A DNA stretch of 64,000 bases from Oleiagrimonas sp963747595. GTDB taxonomy: Bacteria > Pseudomonadota > Gammaproteobacteria > Xanthomonadales > Rhodanobacteraceae. This document shows positions 8,771 through 18,691 of this stretch, piece by piece. The notes below the pieces were generated by a model. That model worked only from the letters and a program-made list of their open reading frames with translations. It was not told where the DNA came from and did not search any database. A program made the position numbers and the translations under genes. Each line of letters opens with the position of its first letter. Within the stretch, counting starts at the first letter, position 1. The stretch is taken from NCBI GenBank assembly GCA_963747595.1, contig CAVVFO010000002.1, positions 1,240,001 through 1,304,000 on the forward strand, read 5' to 3'.

Positions 8771-9802
8771 ATGCCGTTGAACGAAGTCACATATACACTG
8801 GCCGAACTGGCGGACCGTTTCGGCCTGCAGGTCCAGGGCGCCTCCGCCACGTCGATTGCGGGCGTCGCCAGCCTGATCGACGCTGGTGAAGGACAACTCG
8901 CTTTCCTGGCTGATCCACGTTACAAGGCGCAGTTGGCGCACACGCACGCTGCCGCGGTGGTCATGCGCCGCGAACACGCCGAGACGTTCTCCGGCAATGC
9001 CCTGATCGCCGACGATCCCTATGTGAGCTTCGCGCATGTCGCGGAATTGTACGAACACCGTCCCGCAGCACGGCCGGGCGTGCACTGCAGCGCCGTCGTC
9101 GATCCGAGCGCGCACATCAGCGACACTGCCTGCATCGGCCCCCTGAGCGTGATCGAGGCACACGCGGTCGTCGACGACGGCGCAGTCATCGGCCCCCACT
9201 GCGTGGTCGGCGAGGGCTGCCACGTGGGTGCGCAGTCATGCCTGGTCGCGCGGGTCACGCTGGTCGGCAAAGTCACGTTGGGCAAGCGCGTGCGTGTACA
9301 CCCCGGCGCGGTGATCGGCGCGGACGGCTTCGGCCTGGCACTGGAGCGCGATCACTGGCTCAAGGTGCCGCAGCTGGGCGGCGTGCGCATCGGCGACGAT
9401 TGCGAAATCGGTGCCAACACCACCATCGACCGTGGCGCGCTCAGCGACACCGTGCTGGAAGAAGATGTGCGCCTGGACAATCAGATCCAGATCGCGCACA
9501 ACGTGCATATCGGGGCGCACACAGCCATGGCCGGCTGCGCCGCCGTGGCCGGAAGCGCGCGGATCGGCCGCTGGTGCATGGTCGGAGGCAATGCCGGCAT
9601 CCTCGGACATCTCGAGGTCGCTGACCGCGTTACCATTACATCCAAGAGCCTGGTCACGCACTCCATCCGCGAATCGGGTGAATATTCATCGGGCGTGCCG
9701 CTGCAGGAAAATCGGCAGTGGCGTCGCAATGCCGCCCGCTTCAAGCATCTGGACGAGTACGCGCGCCGCCTCAAGGCGCTGGAAAGGAAAAAGCATGACT
9801 GA
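8771..9802 (+). CDS. lpxD: UDP-3-O-(3-hydroxyacyl)glucosamine N-acyltransferase
   Basis: A 343-residue acyltransferase for the third step of lipid A synthesis, transferring a hydroxyacyl chain from acyl-ACP to the amino group of UDP-3-O-acylglucosamine. It starts with the uridine-binding N-terminal domain (YTLAELADRFGLQVQG), followed by a long run of hexapeptide repeats forming a left-handed beta helix, and a short C-terminal helix. The catalytic-His region of the family is visible around QIAHNVHIG. The end overlaps fabZ by 8 bp. Confidence 0.96.
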   Translation: MPLNEVTYTLAELADRFGLQVQGASATSIAGVASLIDAGEGQLAFLADPRYKAQLAHTHAAAVVMRREHAETFSGNALIADDPYVSFAHVAELYEHRPAARPGVHCSAVVDPSAHISDTACIGPLSVIEAHAVVDDGAVIGPHCVVGEGCHVGAQSCLVARVTLVGKVTLGKRVRVHPGAVIGADGFGLALERDHWLKVPQLGGVRIGDDCEIGANTTIDRGALSDTVLEEDVRLDNQIQIAHNVHIGAHTAMAGCAAVAGSARIGRWCMVGGNAGILGHLEVADRVTITSKSLVTHSIRESGEYSSGVPLQENRQWRRNAARFKHLDEYARRLKALERKKHD

Positions 9803-10265
9803 CACACCCAATCCCGTGAAGCTGCCGCTCGACGTGGAGCAGATTCAGGATCTGCTGCCGCATCGATACCCGTTTCTGCTGGTGGACCGTGTGATCGCCG
9901 TGGATCCGGGACAACGCATCGTGGCCCTGAAGAACGTGTCCATCAATGAGCCGTTCTTTGCCGGCCACTTCCCCGGACATCCGATCATGCCCGGGGTACT
10001 GATCGTTGAAGCCATGGCGCAGGCGGCGGGCGTGCTGGTGCGCCTGACCGCCGCACAAGATGGCGACCATACCAAACCGCTGTTCTACCTGGTCAAGGTG
10101 GACCGGGCGCGCTTCACCGCCATGGTGGTGCCGGGAGACCAGCTGCGCATGGAGGTCTCCATCAAACGCATGTTGCGCGGCATGGGCGTGTTCGAGGCAC
10201 GTGCGCTGGTCGACAACAAGGAAGTCGCCAGCTGCGAGCTGATCTGTGCCGGACGCACCAACTGA
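9795..10265 (+). CDS. fabZ: 3-hydroxyacyl-[ACP] dehydratase FabZ
   Basis: A 156-residue hot-dog fold dehydratase of type II fatty-acid synthesis that makes trans-2-enoyl-ACP. Typical motifs are LLPHRYPFLLVDRV near the start and FFAGHFPGHPIMPGVLIVEAMAQ, which carries the catalytic His and the later acidic residue. The ATG at 9795 lies inside the end of lpxD with GGAAAGG just upstream; the longer frame upstream is only the shadow of lpxD. FabZ competes with LpxA for the same hydroxyacyl-ACP pool, so their coupling here is meaningful. Confidence 0.96.
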   Translation: MTDTPNPVKLPLDVEQIQDLLPHRYPFLLVDRVIAVDPGQRIVALKNVSINEPFFAGHFPGHPIMPGVLIVEAMAQAAGVLVRLTAAQDGDHTKPLFYLVKVDRARFTAMVVPGDQLRMEVSIKRMLRGMGVFEARALVDNKEVASCELICAGRTN

Positions 10266-10281
10266 ACCAAGGAACTGTCCG

Positions 10282-11061
10282 ATGATCCATCCCACCGCAC
10301 AGGTCGATGCGTCCGCCCGGCTCGGCGACAATGTCAGCATCGGTGCCTACAGCGTCATCGGTGCCGAGGTGCAGATCGGCACCGGCACCCGTGTCGGCCC
10401 GCATGTGGTCATCGAGGGGCCGACCCGCATCGGTCGCGACAACCGCATCTGGCAATTCGCGTCCATTGGCGCAGATCCGCAGGACAAGAAATTCGACGGC
10501 GGCCATTCCGAACTGATCATCGGCGACCGCAACGTCTTTCGTGAATTCCTTACCATCAATCGCGGCACCGAGGGCGGCGGCGGCATCACCCGCATTGGCG
10601 ATGACAACTGGCTTATGGCCTACGTGCACATCGCGCACGACTGCATCGTCGGCAATCACACCGTGTTCTCCAACAATGCATCGCTGGCCGGCCACGTGGA
10701 GGTCGGCGACTGGGTCATCCTGGCCGCCCTCTCGGGTGTGCACCAGTTCTGCAAGGTCGGCGCCCACGCATTCATCGGCATGGGCTGCCTGATCGCGCGG
10801 GACGTGCCGCCGTTCGTGATGATGGCCAACGAACAGGACGTGCATGGGCGACCACGCGGCATCAACAGCGAGGGCCTGCGCCGGCGTGGCTACGAGTCCC
10901 CCCGCATCATGACCATCAAGCGCGCATTTCGCACCCTCTACAAGGCCGGCCTTACACTGCAGGACGCGCGCGAGAAACTGCAGGCCGAGGCAAACCAAAG
11001 CGAGGACGTCAAGCAGATGCTCGAGTTCATCGAGCGCAGCGAGCGGGGCCTGAAGCGCTGA
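10282..11061 (+). CDS. lpxA: UDP-N-acetylglucosamine acyltransferase
   Basis: A 259-residue trimeric acyltransferase that starts lipid A synthesis by acylating UDP-GlcNAc at the 3-OH. The N-terminus (MIHPTAQVDASARLGDNV) goes straight into hexapeptide repeats. The conserved MAYVHIAHDCIVGN segment holds the catalytic His. The C-terminal helical part (ALSGVHQF, then KRAFRTLYKAGLTLQDA) is standard. The ATG at 10282 is preceded by AAGGAA. Confidence 0.96.
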   Translation: MIHPTAQVDASARLGDNVSIGAYSVIGAEVQIGTGTRVGPHVVIEGPTRIGRDNRIWQFASIGADPQDKKFDGGHSELIIGDRNVFREFLTINRGTEGGGGITRIGDDNWLMAYVHIAHDCIVGNHTVFSNNASLAGHVEVGDWVILAALSGVHQFCKVGAHAFIGMGCLIARDVPPFVMMANEQDVHGRPRGINSEGLRRRGYESPRIMTIKRAFRTLYKAGLTLQDAREKLQAEANQSEDVKQMLEFIERSERGLKR

Positions 11062-11171
11062 CGCATCGAGACCTTGTCCGTCGCGCCGCGATCCCCCCCC
11101 ACGTGAACCTGTGCATCAACTGACACCGCTCGTTGCACGCTGAATCCACCGATGCCCCTTATGCCCGCCGC

Positions 11172-12365
11172 ATGATTGACGACACTCCCGCCCGACCCGC
11201 GGCCCCAGGTTCGCCGGTCATCGCCCTGATCGCCGGTGAAGCCTCCGGCGACCTGCTGGGCGGCAACCTGATCGAGGCGCTGCGAGCACGCCACCCGCAC
11301 GCGCGCTTCGTCGGCGTGGCGGGCCCGCACATGCGAGCCGCGGGCATCGAGACCTGGCATGACATCGCCGCACTGTCGTTGATGGGGTTCGCCGAAGTCA
11401 TCGGCCATCTCCCGCGACTGCTGCGCCTGCGCAATAAACTGCTGCGGCAACTGACTGCACTCAAACCGGATCTGGTCATCGGCATCGATGCACCGGATTT
11501 CAACCTCGGGCTGGAACGGCGCCTGAAGCAACGCGGCCTGCGCACCGTGCATTACGTCAGCCCCTCGGTCTGGGCCTGGCGCGAGAAGCGGGCCGAAACC
11601 ATGGCACGCTCCGTGGATCGTGTGCTGTGCCTGTTTCCGATGGAACCGCCGATCTACCAGAGGCATGGCCTGGATGCGCGGTTCGTGGGCCACCCCCTGG
11701 CCAGCCACTTTCCCATGCTGGCCGATCGCTTCGGCGCACGTGAACGCATGGGATTGCGCCACGATGCGCCGGTGCTGGCCGTTCTTCCCGGCAGCCGGAA
11801 GGCGGAAGTCGAGCAACTGGGCGCCATCTTCCTCGAGGCCGGCTCACGCGTCGGCACCGAGCTCCCCGGGTTGCGTCTGCTGGTTCCTGCCGCCAACGCA
11901 GGCTGCCGGCACCTGCTGCAGACGCTGACGTCGAAACACGGCCCCGGGGACGAAACCACCATGCTGCTGGATGGCCACGCTCACGACGCCATGCTCGCCG
12001 CCGACGTGGTGCTGCTGGCCTCCGGCACGGCCAGCCTGGAAGCCATGCTGTGCAAGCGCCCCATGGTGGTCGGTTATCGTGTCTCGGCCGCCACTTACCA
12101 GCTGGTTCGCGCCCTGAAACTGATCAAGACCGACATGTTCGCGTTGCCCAATATTCTTGCCGGCGAACACCTGGTCCCCGAACGCATGCAGGCATCCTGC
12201 ACCGCACAGACGCTGGCCACGGATATTCTCGGACTGTTCGGTGACAGCGCGCGCCGCGGACAGCTGGTCAGCCGCTTCGAACAATTGCACGAGCAATTGC
12301 GCGGCGGTCTCAAGGGCAGCCCCGCCGACCATGCCGCGGATGCATTGGCCGATCTGTTGCCATGA
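11172..12365 (+). CDS. lpxB: Lipid-A-disaccharide synthase
   Basis: A 397-residue inverting glycosyltransferase (family GT19) that joins UDP-diacylglucosamine and lipid X into the lipid A disaccharide at the inner face of the inner membrane. The IAGEASGDLLGG motif lies near the N-terminus, SPSVWAWREKRA in the middle, and SGTASLEAML near the C-terminus. ATG 11172 is the best-placed start; an in-frame ATG at 11133 would add 13 residues unlike the family. The stop overlaps rnhB. Confidence 0.95.
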   Translation: MIDDTPARPAAPGSPVIALIAGEASGDLLGGNLIEALRARHPHARFVGVAGPHMRAAGIETWHDIAALSLMGFAEVIGHLPRLLRLRNKLLRQLTALKPDLVIGIDAPDFNLGLERRLKQRGLRTVHYVSPSVWAWREKRAETMARSVDRVLCLFPMEPPIYQRHGLDARFVGHPLASHFPMLADRFGARERMGLRHDAPVLAVLPGSRKAEVEQLGAIFLEAGSRVGTELPGLRLLVPAANAGCRHLLQTLTSKHGPGDETTMLLDGHAHDAMLAADVVLLASGTASLEAMLCKRPMVVGYRVSAATYQLVRALKLIKTDMFALPNILAGEHLVPERMQASCTAQTLATDILGLFGDSARRGQLVSRFEQLHEQLRGGLKGSPADHAADALADLLP

Positions 12366-13000
12366 GTCGACGCGTCAAGACCATCGTGCGCACATCTGTC
12401 AGCGCCCGGCTGGGGCCGAACGTGCGCCTGGCCGGTGTGGACGAAGCGGGTCGCGGACCCCTGGCGGGTCCTGTGGTGGTCGCGGCCGTGATTCTCGATC
12501 CGGCGCAACCCATCGAAGGCCTGGACGATTCCAAGCGTCTCAGCGAGCTGCAGCGCGAAACGCTGTACCCGTGCATCATCCAGCGTGCGCTCGCCCATTG
12601 CGTGATCTTCGTGGAACCGGACGAAATCGACCGCATCAATATCCTCCAGGCCACCATGGTCGGCATGTCCCGCGCCCTGGCTGGCCTGGCGCCGTTCCCG
12701 CAACACGCGCTGATCGATGGCAACCGCCTGCCCGAAGCCATGCCCTGTCCGGCGCAGGCCGTGGTGGGCGGCGACGCCAGCGAGGCCTGCATCGGCGCAG
12801 CCTCCATCCTTGCCAAGGTCAGCCGCGACCGGTACATGGTGGACATGGATGCGCTGCATCCCGGCTACGGGTTCGCCAGGCACAAGGGCTATCCGGTGCC
12901 CGAACATATGACCGCGTTGCGTCTCCACGGTCCATGCGACCTGCACCGGCGCAGCTTTGCCCCGGTACGCCAGTCCCTGGAACGACCGCTGTTTGGCTGA
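12362..13000 (+). CDS. rnhB: Ribonuclease HII
   Basis: A 212-residue type 2 RNase H that removes ribonucleotides and RNA primers from DNA. The active-site start GVDEAGRGPLAG is at residues 25-36, with D27 and E28 as metal ligands. GGDASEACIGAASILAKVSRD and DMDALHPGYGFARHKGY follow with the remaining acidic residues. The ATG overlaps the lpxB stop (ATGA), so the pair is translationally coupled. Length is normal. Confidence 0.95.
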   Translation: MSRRVKTIVRTSVSARLGPNVRLAGVDEAGRGPLAGPVVVAAVILDPAQPIEGLDDSKRLSELQRETLYPCIIQRALAHCVIFVEPDEIDRINILQATMVGMSRALAGLAPFPQHALIDGNRLPEAMPCPAQAVVGGDASEACIGAASILAKVSRDRYMVDMDALHPGYGFARHKGYPVPEHMTALRLHGPCDLHRRSFAPVRQSLERPLFG

Positions 13001-13140
13001 ATGCCGTCTGGCATGAGGCCGTGACTCTCGCTCCGGCGCGCATGGTCAGGTGTACCATGGATATCGCACCGACAATGATTGCCGCGAGGCAACTGCCCCC
13101 ATCCGAGGACGCCCTTGCAGCATGGTGCAGGAGTCCTTCC

Positions 13141-13557
13141 ATGAAAGCATCCAGATCACATACCCCCAGCTTCTCCACACCCGGCCTTTCCCTCAACGGG
13201 TCCACCCTGGGCGATTTCGAACGCCCCCTGCGCGACATGCTGGCCGATGACGACTGGCGCCCCGCATGTCAGCATCCCGACGAATTGTCGGCACTGCTGC
13301 GTCTTCTGCAGGACCATCCGCAAAGCGCCCACCAATCGCCGCCGCCGGGCCTGGCCACGTTGGCCACGGCCTACGCCGATTTCTGCCACTTCCGCCGCAA
13401 GCTGGCGGCCGAACTGAATACGCCCGATGATCAGCCGTTGCACATCACTCCGGACGAGTGGTTGCAGTATCGGCTGCGGCACTACGGCACGGTGGATGAC
13501 AACCTCCGCGGGTTCGGCGATTACCGCATGCACCGCGGCCGCTTCCACGTGAGCTGA
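13141..13557 (+). CDS. Conserved-looking hypothetical protein, 138 aa
   Basis: I do not recognise this protein. It has GGAG about 10 bp upstream of ATG 13141, good codon use, and lies between rnhB and dnaE, which are usually adjacent. It is soluble with no signal peptide or membrane segment. The N-terminal third is Ser/Thr/Pro rich; the rest looks helical (DELSALLRLLQDHP, ATAYADFCHFRRKLAAELN) and ends in a charged GDYRMHRGRFHVS tail. The larger open frame in which it sits begins far upstream inside rnhB and is not a real extension. Lineage-specific gene is the most likely explanation. Confidence 0.6.
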   Translation: MKASRSHTPSFSTPGLSLNGSTLGDFERPLRDMLADDDWRPACQHPDELSALLRLLQDHPQSAHQSPPPGLATLATAYADFCHFRRKLAAELNTPDDQPLHITPDEWLQYRLRHYGTVDDNLRGFGDYRMHRGRFHVS

Positions 13558-13695
13558 CGGCTACGTCTGTCCGGGATGCCGCGGGGGATGGGCCGACGTC
13601 GGCGGCCCATCCCCCAAGGACACAATGGGTTCGTTGTCAACCTTGCCGCTGTCACCGGGGGCGGCTAGTCTGGGGCAACAGATTGCGCATGCCCG

Positions 13696-16600
13696 ATGTC
13701 CGCACGTTTCATCCATCTCCACGTCCACAGCGAGTTTTCGCTGGTCGATTCGACCATCCGCATCAAGGCGCTGGTCGAGGCCTGCGTGCGCGCCGACATG
13801 CCGGCGGTGGCGCTGACCGACGTCAACAATCTGTTCTCGCTGGTGAAGTTCTACAAGGCGGCGCAGAATGCGGGCATCAAGCCGATCGTCGGTTGCGACG
13901 TGTGGATGGCCGCCCCCTCCGACCCCCGGCCGTTCCGCCTGACCCTGCTGTGCCAGGACCGCGATGGCTACCTGAACCTGTCGCGCCTGATTTCGCGTGC
14001 GTGGCTGGAAGGACAGCATGGCGGCCACGCACTGACCGATGCCTCCTGGCTGGATGAATCCTCCAGCCGGGGGCTGATCGCCCTGGCCGGCCCCGACAGC
14101 GCCGTGGCGCGCCTGGCCACTGCCCGGCCCGACGCTGCAGAGCTGGAGCTCCGGCGTCTCAAGCGCCTGTTCGACGACCGCCTGTACCTGGAACTGGTGC
14201 GCACCGGCCGCGACAGCGAACCGGCCTGGAATGCGGCCGCACTCAACCTGGCCGATACGCTGGAACTGCCCGTGGTGGCCAGCAATGACGTGCGCTTCCT
14301 GCTGCGCGAGGATTTCGACGCCCACGAGGCGCGCGTGTGCATCAACCAGGGCCGCATCCTGGCCGACCCGCGACGTCCGCGCGACTACAGCGCCGAGCAG
14401 TACCTGAAATCCCCCGAGGAGATGACGGCGCTGTTCGAGGACCTGCCCGAAGCGCTGGAAAACAGCGTCGAGCTGGCCAAGCGCTGCAATCTGGAGCTGA
14501 GCTTCGGCACGTACTTCCTGCCGGACTTTCCCATTCCCGCCGGATACGACCTGGAAAGCTACATCCGCGCCCAGGCGCGCGAAGGCCTGGAGCAGCGTCT
14601 GGCCGTGCATCCACTGGCCCCGGGAAAGACGCGCGCCGACTATGACGCGCGGCTGGAAAAAGAGCTGGACGTGATCCTTTCCATGGGATTTCCCGGCTAC
14701 TTCCTGATCGTCGCCGACTTCATCCAGTGGGCCAAGGACAACGCCATCCCCGTCGGTCCCGGCCGCGGCTCCGGCGCCGGCTCGCTGGTGGCATGGTCGC
14801 TGAAGATCACCGACCTGGACCCGCTGCCCTACGAACTACTGTTCGAGCGTTTTCTCAACCCCGAACGCGTGTCCATGCCCGATTTCGACATCGACTTCTG
14901 CATGGACCGGCGGGACGAGGTCATCGACTACGTGGCGCGCAAGTACGGCCGCGACAAGGTCAGCCAGATCATCACCTACGGCACCATGGCGGCAAAGGCC
15001 GTGGTGCGCGATACCGGCCGCGTGCTGGGCATGGGCTACGGCCACGTCGACTCCATCGCCAAGCTGGTTCCCAACACGCTGGGCATTTCGCTGAGCGAGG
15101 CACTGAAGGAATCGGCGGAGCTGAAGACGCGCTACGACGACGAGGACGAAGTCCGTGAACTGATCGACCTGGCGCTGAAGCTGGAAGACCTCACCCGCAA
15201 TGCGGGCAAGCACGCCGGCGGCGTGGTCATTGCGCCCACGCCGCTGACTGACTTCTCGCCGCTGTACGCCGAAGAAGGCGGCGGCGGCGTGGTCACGCAG
15301 TTCGACAAGAACGACGTGGAAGACGTGGGCCTGGTGAAGTTCGACTTCCTCGGCCTGCGCACGCTGACCATCATCGACTGGGCAGTGAAGGCCATCAACG
15401 ACCGGCTCGAGAACGAGGGCCGGGACCTGCTGGACATCACCCAGCTGCCGCTCACCGATCCGGAGACCTACGCGCTGTTCGCGCGCGGCGACACCGTGGC
15501 CGTGTTCCAGTTCGAGTCGCGCGGCATGCGCGAACTCCTGAAGCGCGCGCAACCGGATACCTTCGAGGACATCATCGCCCTGGCCGCGCTGTTCCGCCCC
15601 GGCCCCCTGGGCTCCGGGATGGATCGCGACTGGACCGATCGCAAGCACGGCCTGGCCGAGGTCACCTATCCGCATCCGTTACTGGAACCGGTCCTCAAGC
15701 CCACCTACGGCGTCATCGTCTATCAGGAACAGGTGATGCAGATCGCCCAGGTGCTGGCCGGCTACAGCCTGGGCGGCGCCGACCTGTTGCGTCGTGCCAT
15801 GGGCAAGAAGAAGGTCGAGGAGATGGCCAAGCAGCGCGCCATCTTCGAAGCAGGCGCAGCGAAGAACGACATCGATCCGAACGTGGCCACTGCCATCTTC
15901 GACCTGATGGAGAAATTCGCCGAATACGGCTTCAACAAGTCGCACTCGGCCGCCTACGCGCTGGTCGCCTACCAGACGGCGTGGCTGAAAAAGCACTATC
16001 CAGCCGAATTCCTGGCCGCGACCCTGTCCTCGGACATGGACAACACCGACAAGGTGGTCAACTTCCTCAACGAGTGCAAGGCGCAGGGGCTGACCGTGCA
16101 GCCGCCGGACGTCAACGATTCGGTCTACATGTTCACCGCCACCGCGCCGGACACCATCCGCTACGGCCTGGGCGCCATCAAGGGCGTGGGCGAAGGCGCC
16201 TGTGCCGCCATGGCCGAGGAACGCCACCGTAACGGACCGTACCGGGATCTGGCCGACTTCTGCCGCCGGGTGGAGCCGTCGCGCTTCAACAAGCGCGTGC
16301 TGGATGCATTGATCCGTTCCGGCGCCATGGACCGTCTGGCACCGACCCGCGCCAGCCTCGCCGCACAGCTGCCCGAAGCCATGAAGGCCGCCGAGCAGCA
16401 CCTGCGCGACCAGGTCTCCGGCCAGAACGACATGTTCGGCAGCGCCGGCCCGGCCGCCATCACCATCGAACTGCCGACATGCCCGGAATGGCCGCTGGAG
16501 CAGCTGCTGGACGGCGAACGCGACACGCTGGGGCACTATCTGTCCGGCCACCCCACCGATCCGTGGAAGGACGTGCTGGCCCAGCTGGCCACCTGCCCGC

Positions 16601-17190
16601 TGGGCGAGATCGTGGATCGCTACCAGCCGCCGGCACGCAAATCTCAGAACGACGACAAGAGCCGCTACCGCCGCGCGCCGGAAACGCCATGGACCGTCGC
16701 CGGCATGGTCACCGCGGTGCGCCGCCGCGGCGACAGCGCCGCCTTCGTGCGCCTGGAAGACGCCACCGGCTCGGTGGAACTGAGTTTCTTCCGCGAGGCG
16801 CTCACCGAGTACGGCCCGTTGCTGACCCGCGACGCCTTGCTGGTGGTCGACGGCGGCCTGTCCATCGACGATTTCTCCGGCGGCTTCCAGGTCCGCGCGC
16901 GCCGAGTGCTGGGTCTGAACGAAGCCTGCGAGCAACTGGCCGGACAGTTGCGGCTGCGCGTCAACGGCATCGGCCCGCCCTTCCTGGACGCGCTGCGTCA
17001 GGCCCTTGAGGCCTACCGCGGCGGCACCACACCGCTACGCCTGTCCGGCTACTGCAATGGCACCGCCCGTGCCGACCTGGACCTGGGGTCCGAATGGCGC
17101 GTGCGCGCCGCACCACAACTCCTGCGCGACCTGCGCGACCTGCCCGGCGTCACCGACGCCCAACTGCGCATGAACCGCCGCAGCGACTGA
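13696..17190 (+). CDS. dnaE: DNA polymerase III subunit alpha
   Basis: The 1164-residue replicative C-family polymerase. It starts with a PHP domain (FIHLHVHSEFSLVDS), then the palm with the catalytic acids in PDFDIDFCMDRRDEVIDY and VGPGRGSGAGSLV, thumb and finger regions (FEYGFNKSHSAAYALVAYQTAWLKKHYPAEF), a helix-hairpin-helix, and an OB fold (TVAGMVTAVRRRGDSAAFVRLED) near residue 1000. Length matches the family. In related genomes accA follows directly; here an IS110-type element lies in between. Confidence 0.97.
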   Translation: MSARFIHLHVHSEFSLVDSTIRIKALVEACVRADMPAVALTDVNNLFSLVKFYKAAQNAGIKPIVGCDVWMAAPSDPRPFRLTLLCQDRDGYLNLSRLISRAWLEGQHGGHALTDASWLDESSSRGLIALAGPDSAVARLATARPDAAELELRRLKRLFDDRLYLELVRTGRDSEPAWNAAALNLADTLELPVVASNDVRFLLREDFDAHEARVCINQGRILADPRRPRDYSAEQYLKSPEEMTALFEDLPEALENSVELAKRCNLELSFGTYFLPDFPIPAGYDLESYIRAQAREGLEQRLAVHPLAPGKTRADYDARLEKELDVILSMGFPGYFLIVADFIQWAKDNAIPVGPGRGSGAGSLVAWSLKITDLDPLPYELLFERFLNPERVSMPDFDIDFCMDRRDEVIDYVARKYGRDKVSQIITYGTMAAKAVVRDTGRVLGMGYGHVDSIAKLVPNTLGISLSEALKESAELKTRYDDEDEVRELIDLALKLEDLTRNAGKHAGGVVIAPTPLTDFSPLYAEEGGGGVVTQFDKNDVEDVGLVKFDFLGLRTLTIIDWAVKAINDRLENEGRDLLDITQLPLTDPETYALFARGDTVAVFQFESRGMRELLKRAQPDTFEDIIALAALFRPGPLGSGMDRDWTDRKHGLAEVTYPHPLLEPVLKPTYGVIVYQEQVMQIAQVLAGYSLGGADLLRRAMGKKKVEEMAKQRAIFEAGAAKNDIDPNVATAIFDLMEKFAEYGFNKSHSAAYALVAYQTAWLKKHYPAEFLAATLSSDMDNTDKVVNFLNECKAQGLTVQPPDVNDSVYMFTATAPDTIRYGLGAIKGVGEGACAAMAEERHRNGPYRDLADFCRRVEPSRFNKRVLDALIRSGAMDRLAPTRASLAAQLPEAMKAAEQHLRDQVSGQNDMFGSAGPAAITIELPTCPEWPLEQLLDGERDTLGHYLSGHPTDPWKDVLAQLATCPLGEIVDRYQPPARKSQNDDKSRYRRAPETPWTVAGMVTAVRRRGDSAAFVRLEDATGSVELSFFREALTEYGPLLTRDALLVVDGGLSIDDFSGGFQVRARRVLGLNEACEQLAGQLRLRVNGIGPPFLDALRQALEAYRGGTTPLRLSGYCNGTARADLDLGSEWRVRAAPQLLRDLRDLPGVTDAQLRMNRRSD

Positions 17191-17215
17191 CCCGCCGTGC
17201 CCCCGTAGGGCGTAT

Positions 17216-17227
17216 ATGGACTCCTCC
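17216..17227 (+). repeat. IS subterminal inverted repeat, downstream end
   Basis: ATGGACTCCTCC, complementary to 18680-18691 without mismatch. It lies just inside the IS end beyond the transposase 3' end. Confidence 0.8.
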
Positions 17228-17509
17228 TCCTACGCAAGCGTAAACGATGGGAAAGTGGCACCGCGAACGTATATACGGCTTCATGTTGGGAACCGTCGTT
17301 CCCGAGCCTAGATGGGTTGTTCGCACTGGAGCTGTCTTATCGGATCATCGACGCGTCGTGCGTCTGCGCCCTACGCGACGTTTGCTCCAGCGGGTGTGGG
17401 CCTTTTTTCCATCTTCCGATTGCGCTGCGAGATGTGCTTCCGTGCGGGTGAATCAAACGGTGTGACCTGATCTCAAGGTAATGGCTCTAGACGATGATGG
17501 CCTGATTCA
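17228..17509 (-). ncRNA. Candidate guide (bridge/seek) RNA region of the IS
   Basis: There is no open reading frame of note in the 280 bp between the transposase stop and the IS end. In IS1111-type elements this is where a structured RNA that directs target choice is encoded. Supporting signs: a hairpin GGGAAC-CGTC-GTTCCC around 17288-17303, and tgcgccctac at 17365-17374, which is the exact complement of gtagggcgca in the uninterrupted target repeat (20042-20051). A weaker 6-nt match, tcaagg at 17473-17478, equals the other half of the target. RNA ends and folding are not determined. Confidence 0.45.
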
Positions 17510-18604
17510 TCAGGCGGCGGCGGGATCGGCCCTGCGCCCGGCGGGGTGATAAGGGCGGTTGTGCTTGATCACGGCATAGATGATGCGCGCCAGGCGATTG
17601 GCCACGGCCACGGCGACCTTGGCGTCGAGTTTGCCGGCATCAAGCAGGCGCCGCGCGAACAGGCACAGGGCATCATCGCGCCTGCGGCAACGCACGAGCA
17701 CGGCGTGCGCGCCTTGCACCAGAAGACGGCGCAGGTACGGGTCGCCCCGCTGGGTGATGAACCCCAGACGCCGCGTTTGCCCGCTGGAGGACTCTTTGGG
17801 CGTGAGACCGAGGCTGGCGGCAAACTGGCGGGCATCGGCGAAGCGCTCCACCTGCGGGCCGATCTCGCCGGCCACGGCGGTGGCGGTGATCAGACCGACA
17901 CCAAAGATGGTCTCGACCTGTGTGGCCACGGCAGAGGCCTTGAAGGCCTCCTTCAACTGACGGTCCATGGCCTTGATATGCGTACGGACCTGATCCAGAT
18001 GCTCCAGCGCCAATGCCACGCTGTGATGCAGTAACGGCGTGATCTCGCCGGTGTCATCCTGGCCATCGGCGGCCGCATGCACGCGCTGTATCAGGGCCTT
18101 GAATCCGGCGTCACCCTTGCCGCCCACCATGCCACGCTCGGCCAGCAGCCCGCGGATCTGATTGATGCACTGGGTCTGCTGGCCGATCAGCAGCTCGCGC
18201 ACCCGATGCTGGGCGCACAGATCCTGCTGCTCGAGCGTCTTGACCGGCACCGGGCGTACACGACGGTCGCAATACACCGCGTAGATCGCATCGGCATCGT
18301 TGCCGTCGGTCTTGTTGCCGTGCCGTGCCTTGTTCACGAACTGGGCTGGAAGCAGCTCAGTGGCATGGCTCCGCTGGCGCAGCTGGCGCGACCAGTGATG
18401 GGCGCTGCCACAGGCCTCCATGACGACCGTGCCGCGCGCCGTGTGCGCCTTGGCAAAAAACTCTTTGAACTGTGCACGGGTGTATGTGCGCTGGGCCAAA
18501 CGCTCGCCGTGCGGGCCGAACGTGTGCACCTGAAACTTGGCCTTGGCCAGGTCCACGCAGTACACGCGCTGTGACGGCTGGGTGGTGTGGGCGGTAGTAT
18601 GCAT
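17510..18604 (-). CDS. IS110-family transposase (DEDD type)
   Basis: A 364-residue recombinase. The N-terminal RuvC-like domain shows the family acids in CVDLAKAKFQVH, VVMEACGSAHHW and KTDGNDADAIYA. A helical linker follows, then the C-terminal Tnp_20 domain with IFGVGLITATAVAGEIG, FASLGLTP-type and SSSGQTRRLGFITQRGDPYLRR segments that hold the nucleophilic Ser of the family. It is full length and looks intact, so the element may still be active. Start at ATG 18604; the region upstream to the IS end is short. Confidence 0.93.
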   Translation of the reverse strand: MHTTAHTTQPSQRVYCVDLAKAKFQVHTFGPHGERLAQRTYTRAQFKEFFAKAHTARGTVVMEACGSAHHWSRQLRQRSHATELLPAQFVNKARHGNKTDGNDADAIYAVYCDRRVRPVPVKTLEQQDLCAQHRVRELLIGQQTQCINQIRGLLAERGMVGGKGDAGFKALIQRVHAAADGQDDTGEITPLLHHSVALALEHLDQVRTHIKAMDRQLKEAFKASAVATQVETIFGVGLITATAVAGEIGPQVERFADARQFAASLGLTPKESSSGQTRRLGFITQRGDPYLRRLLVQGAHAVLVRCRRRDDALCLFARRLLDAGKLDAKVAVAVANRLARIIYAVIKHNRPYHPAGRRADPAAA

Positions 18605-18679
18605 GTCGGACTCCTCTTCGCTGACAGGTAGGTTCTACGGAACTCCTACCCTAAAGGCACATCGATGCCGTCCTGGCGG

Positions 18680-18691
18680 GGAGGAGTCCAT
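18680..18691 (-). repeat. IS subterminal inverted repeat, upstream end
   Basis: GGAGGAGTCCAT, the exact complement of 17216-17227. It lies 76 bp upstream of the transposase start and 8 bp inside the inferred IS end. Confidence 0.8.

Noticed and set aside
12157..13557. 466-codon + frame spanning lpxB, rnhB and the small gene before dnaE
   Set aside because: Only the part from 13141 has a ribosome site and no competing gene; the rest overlaps rnhB in another frame.
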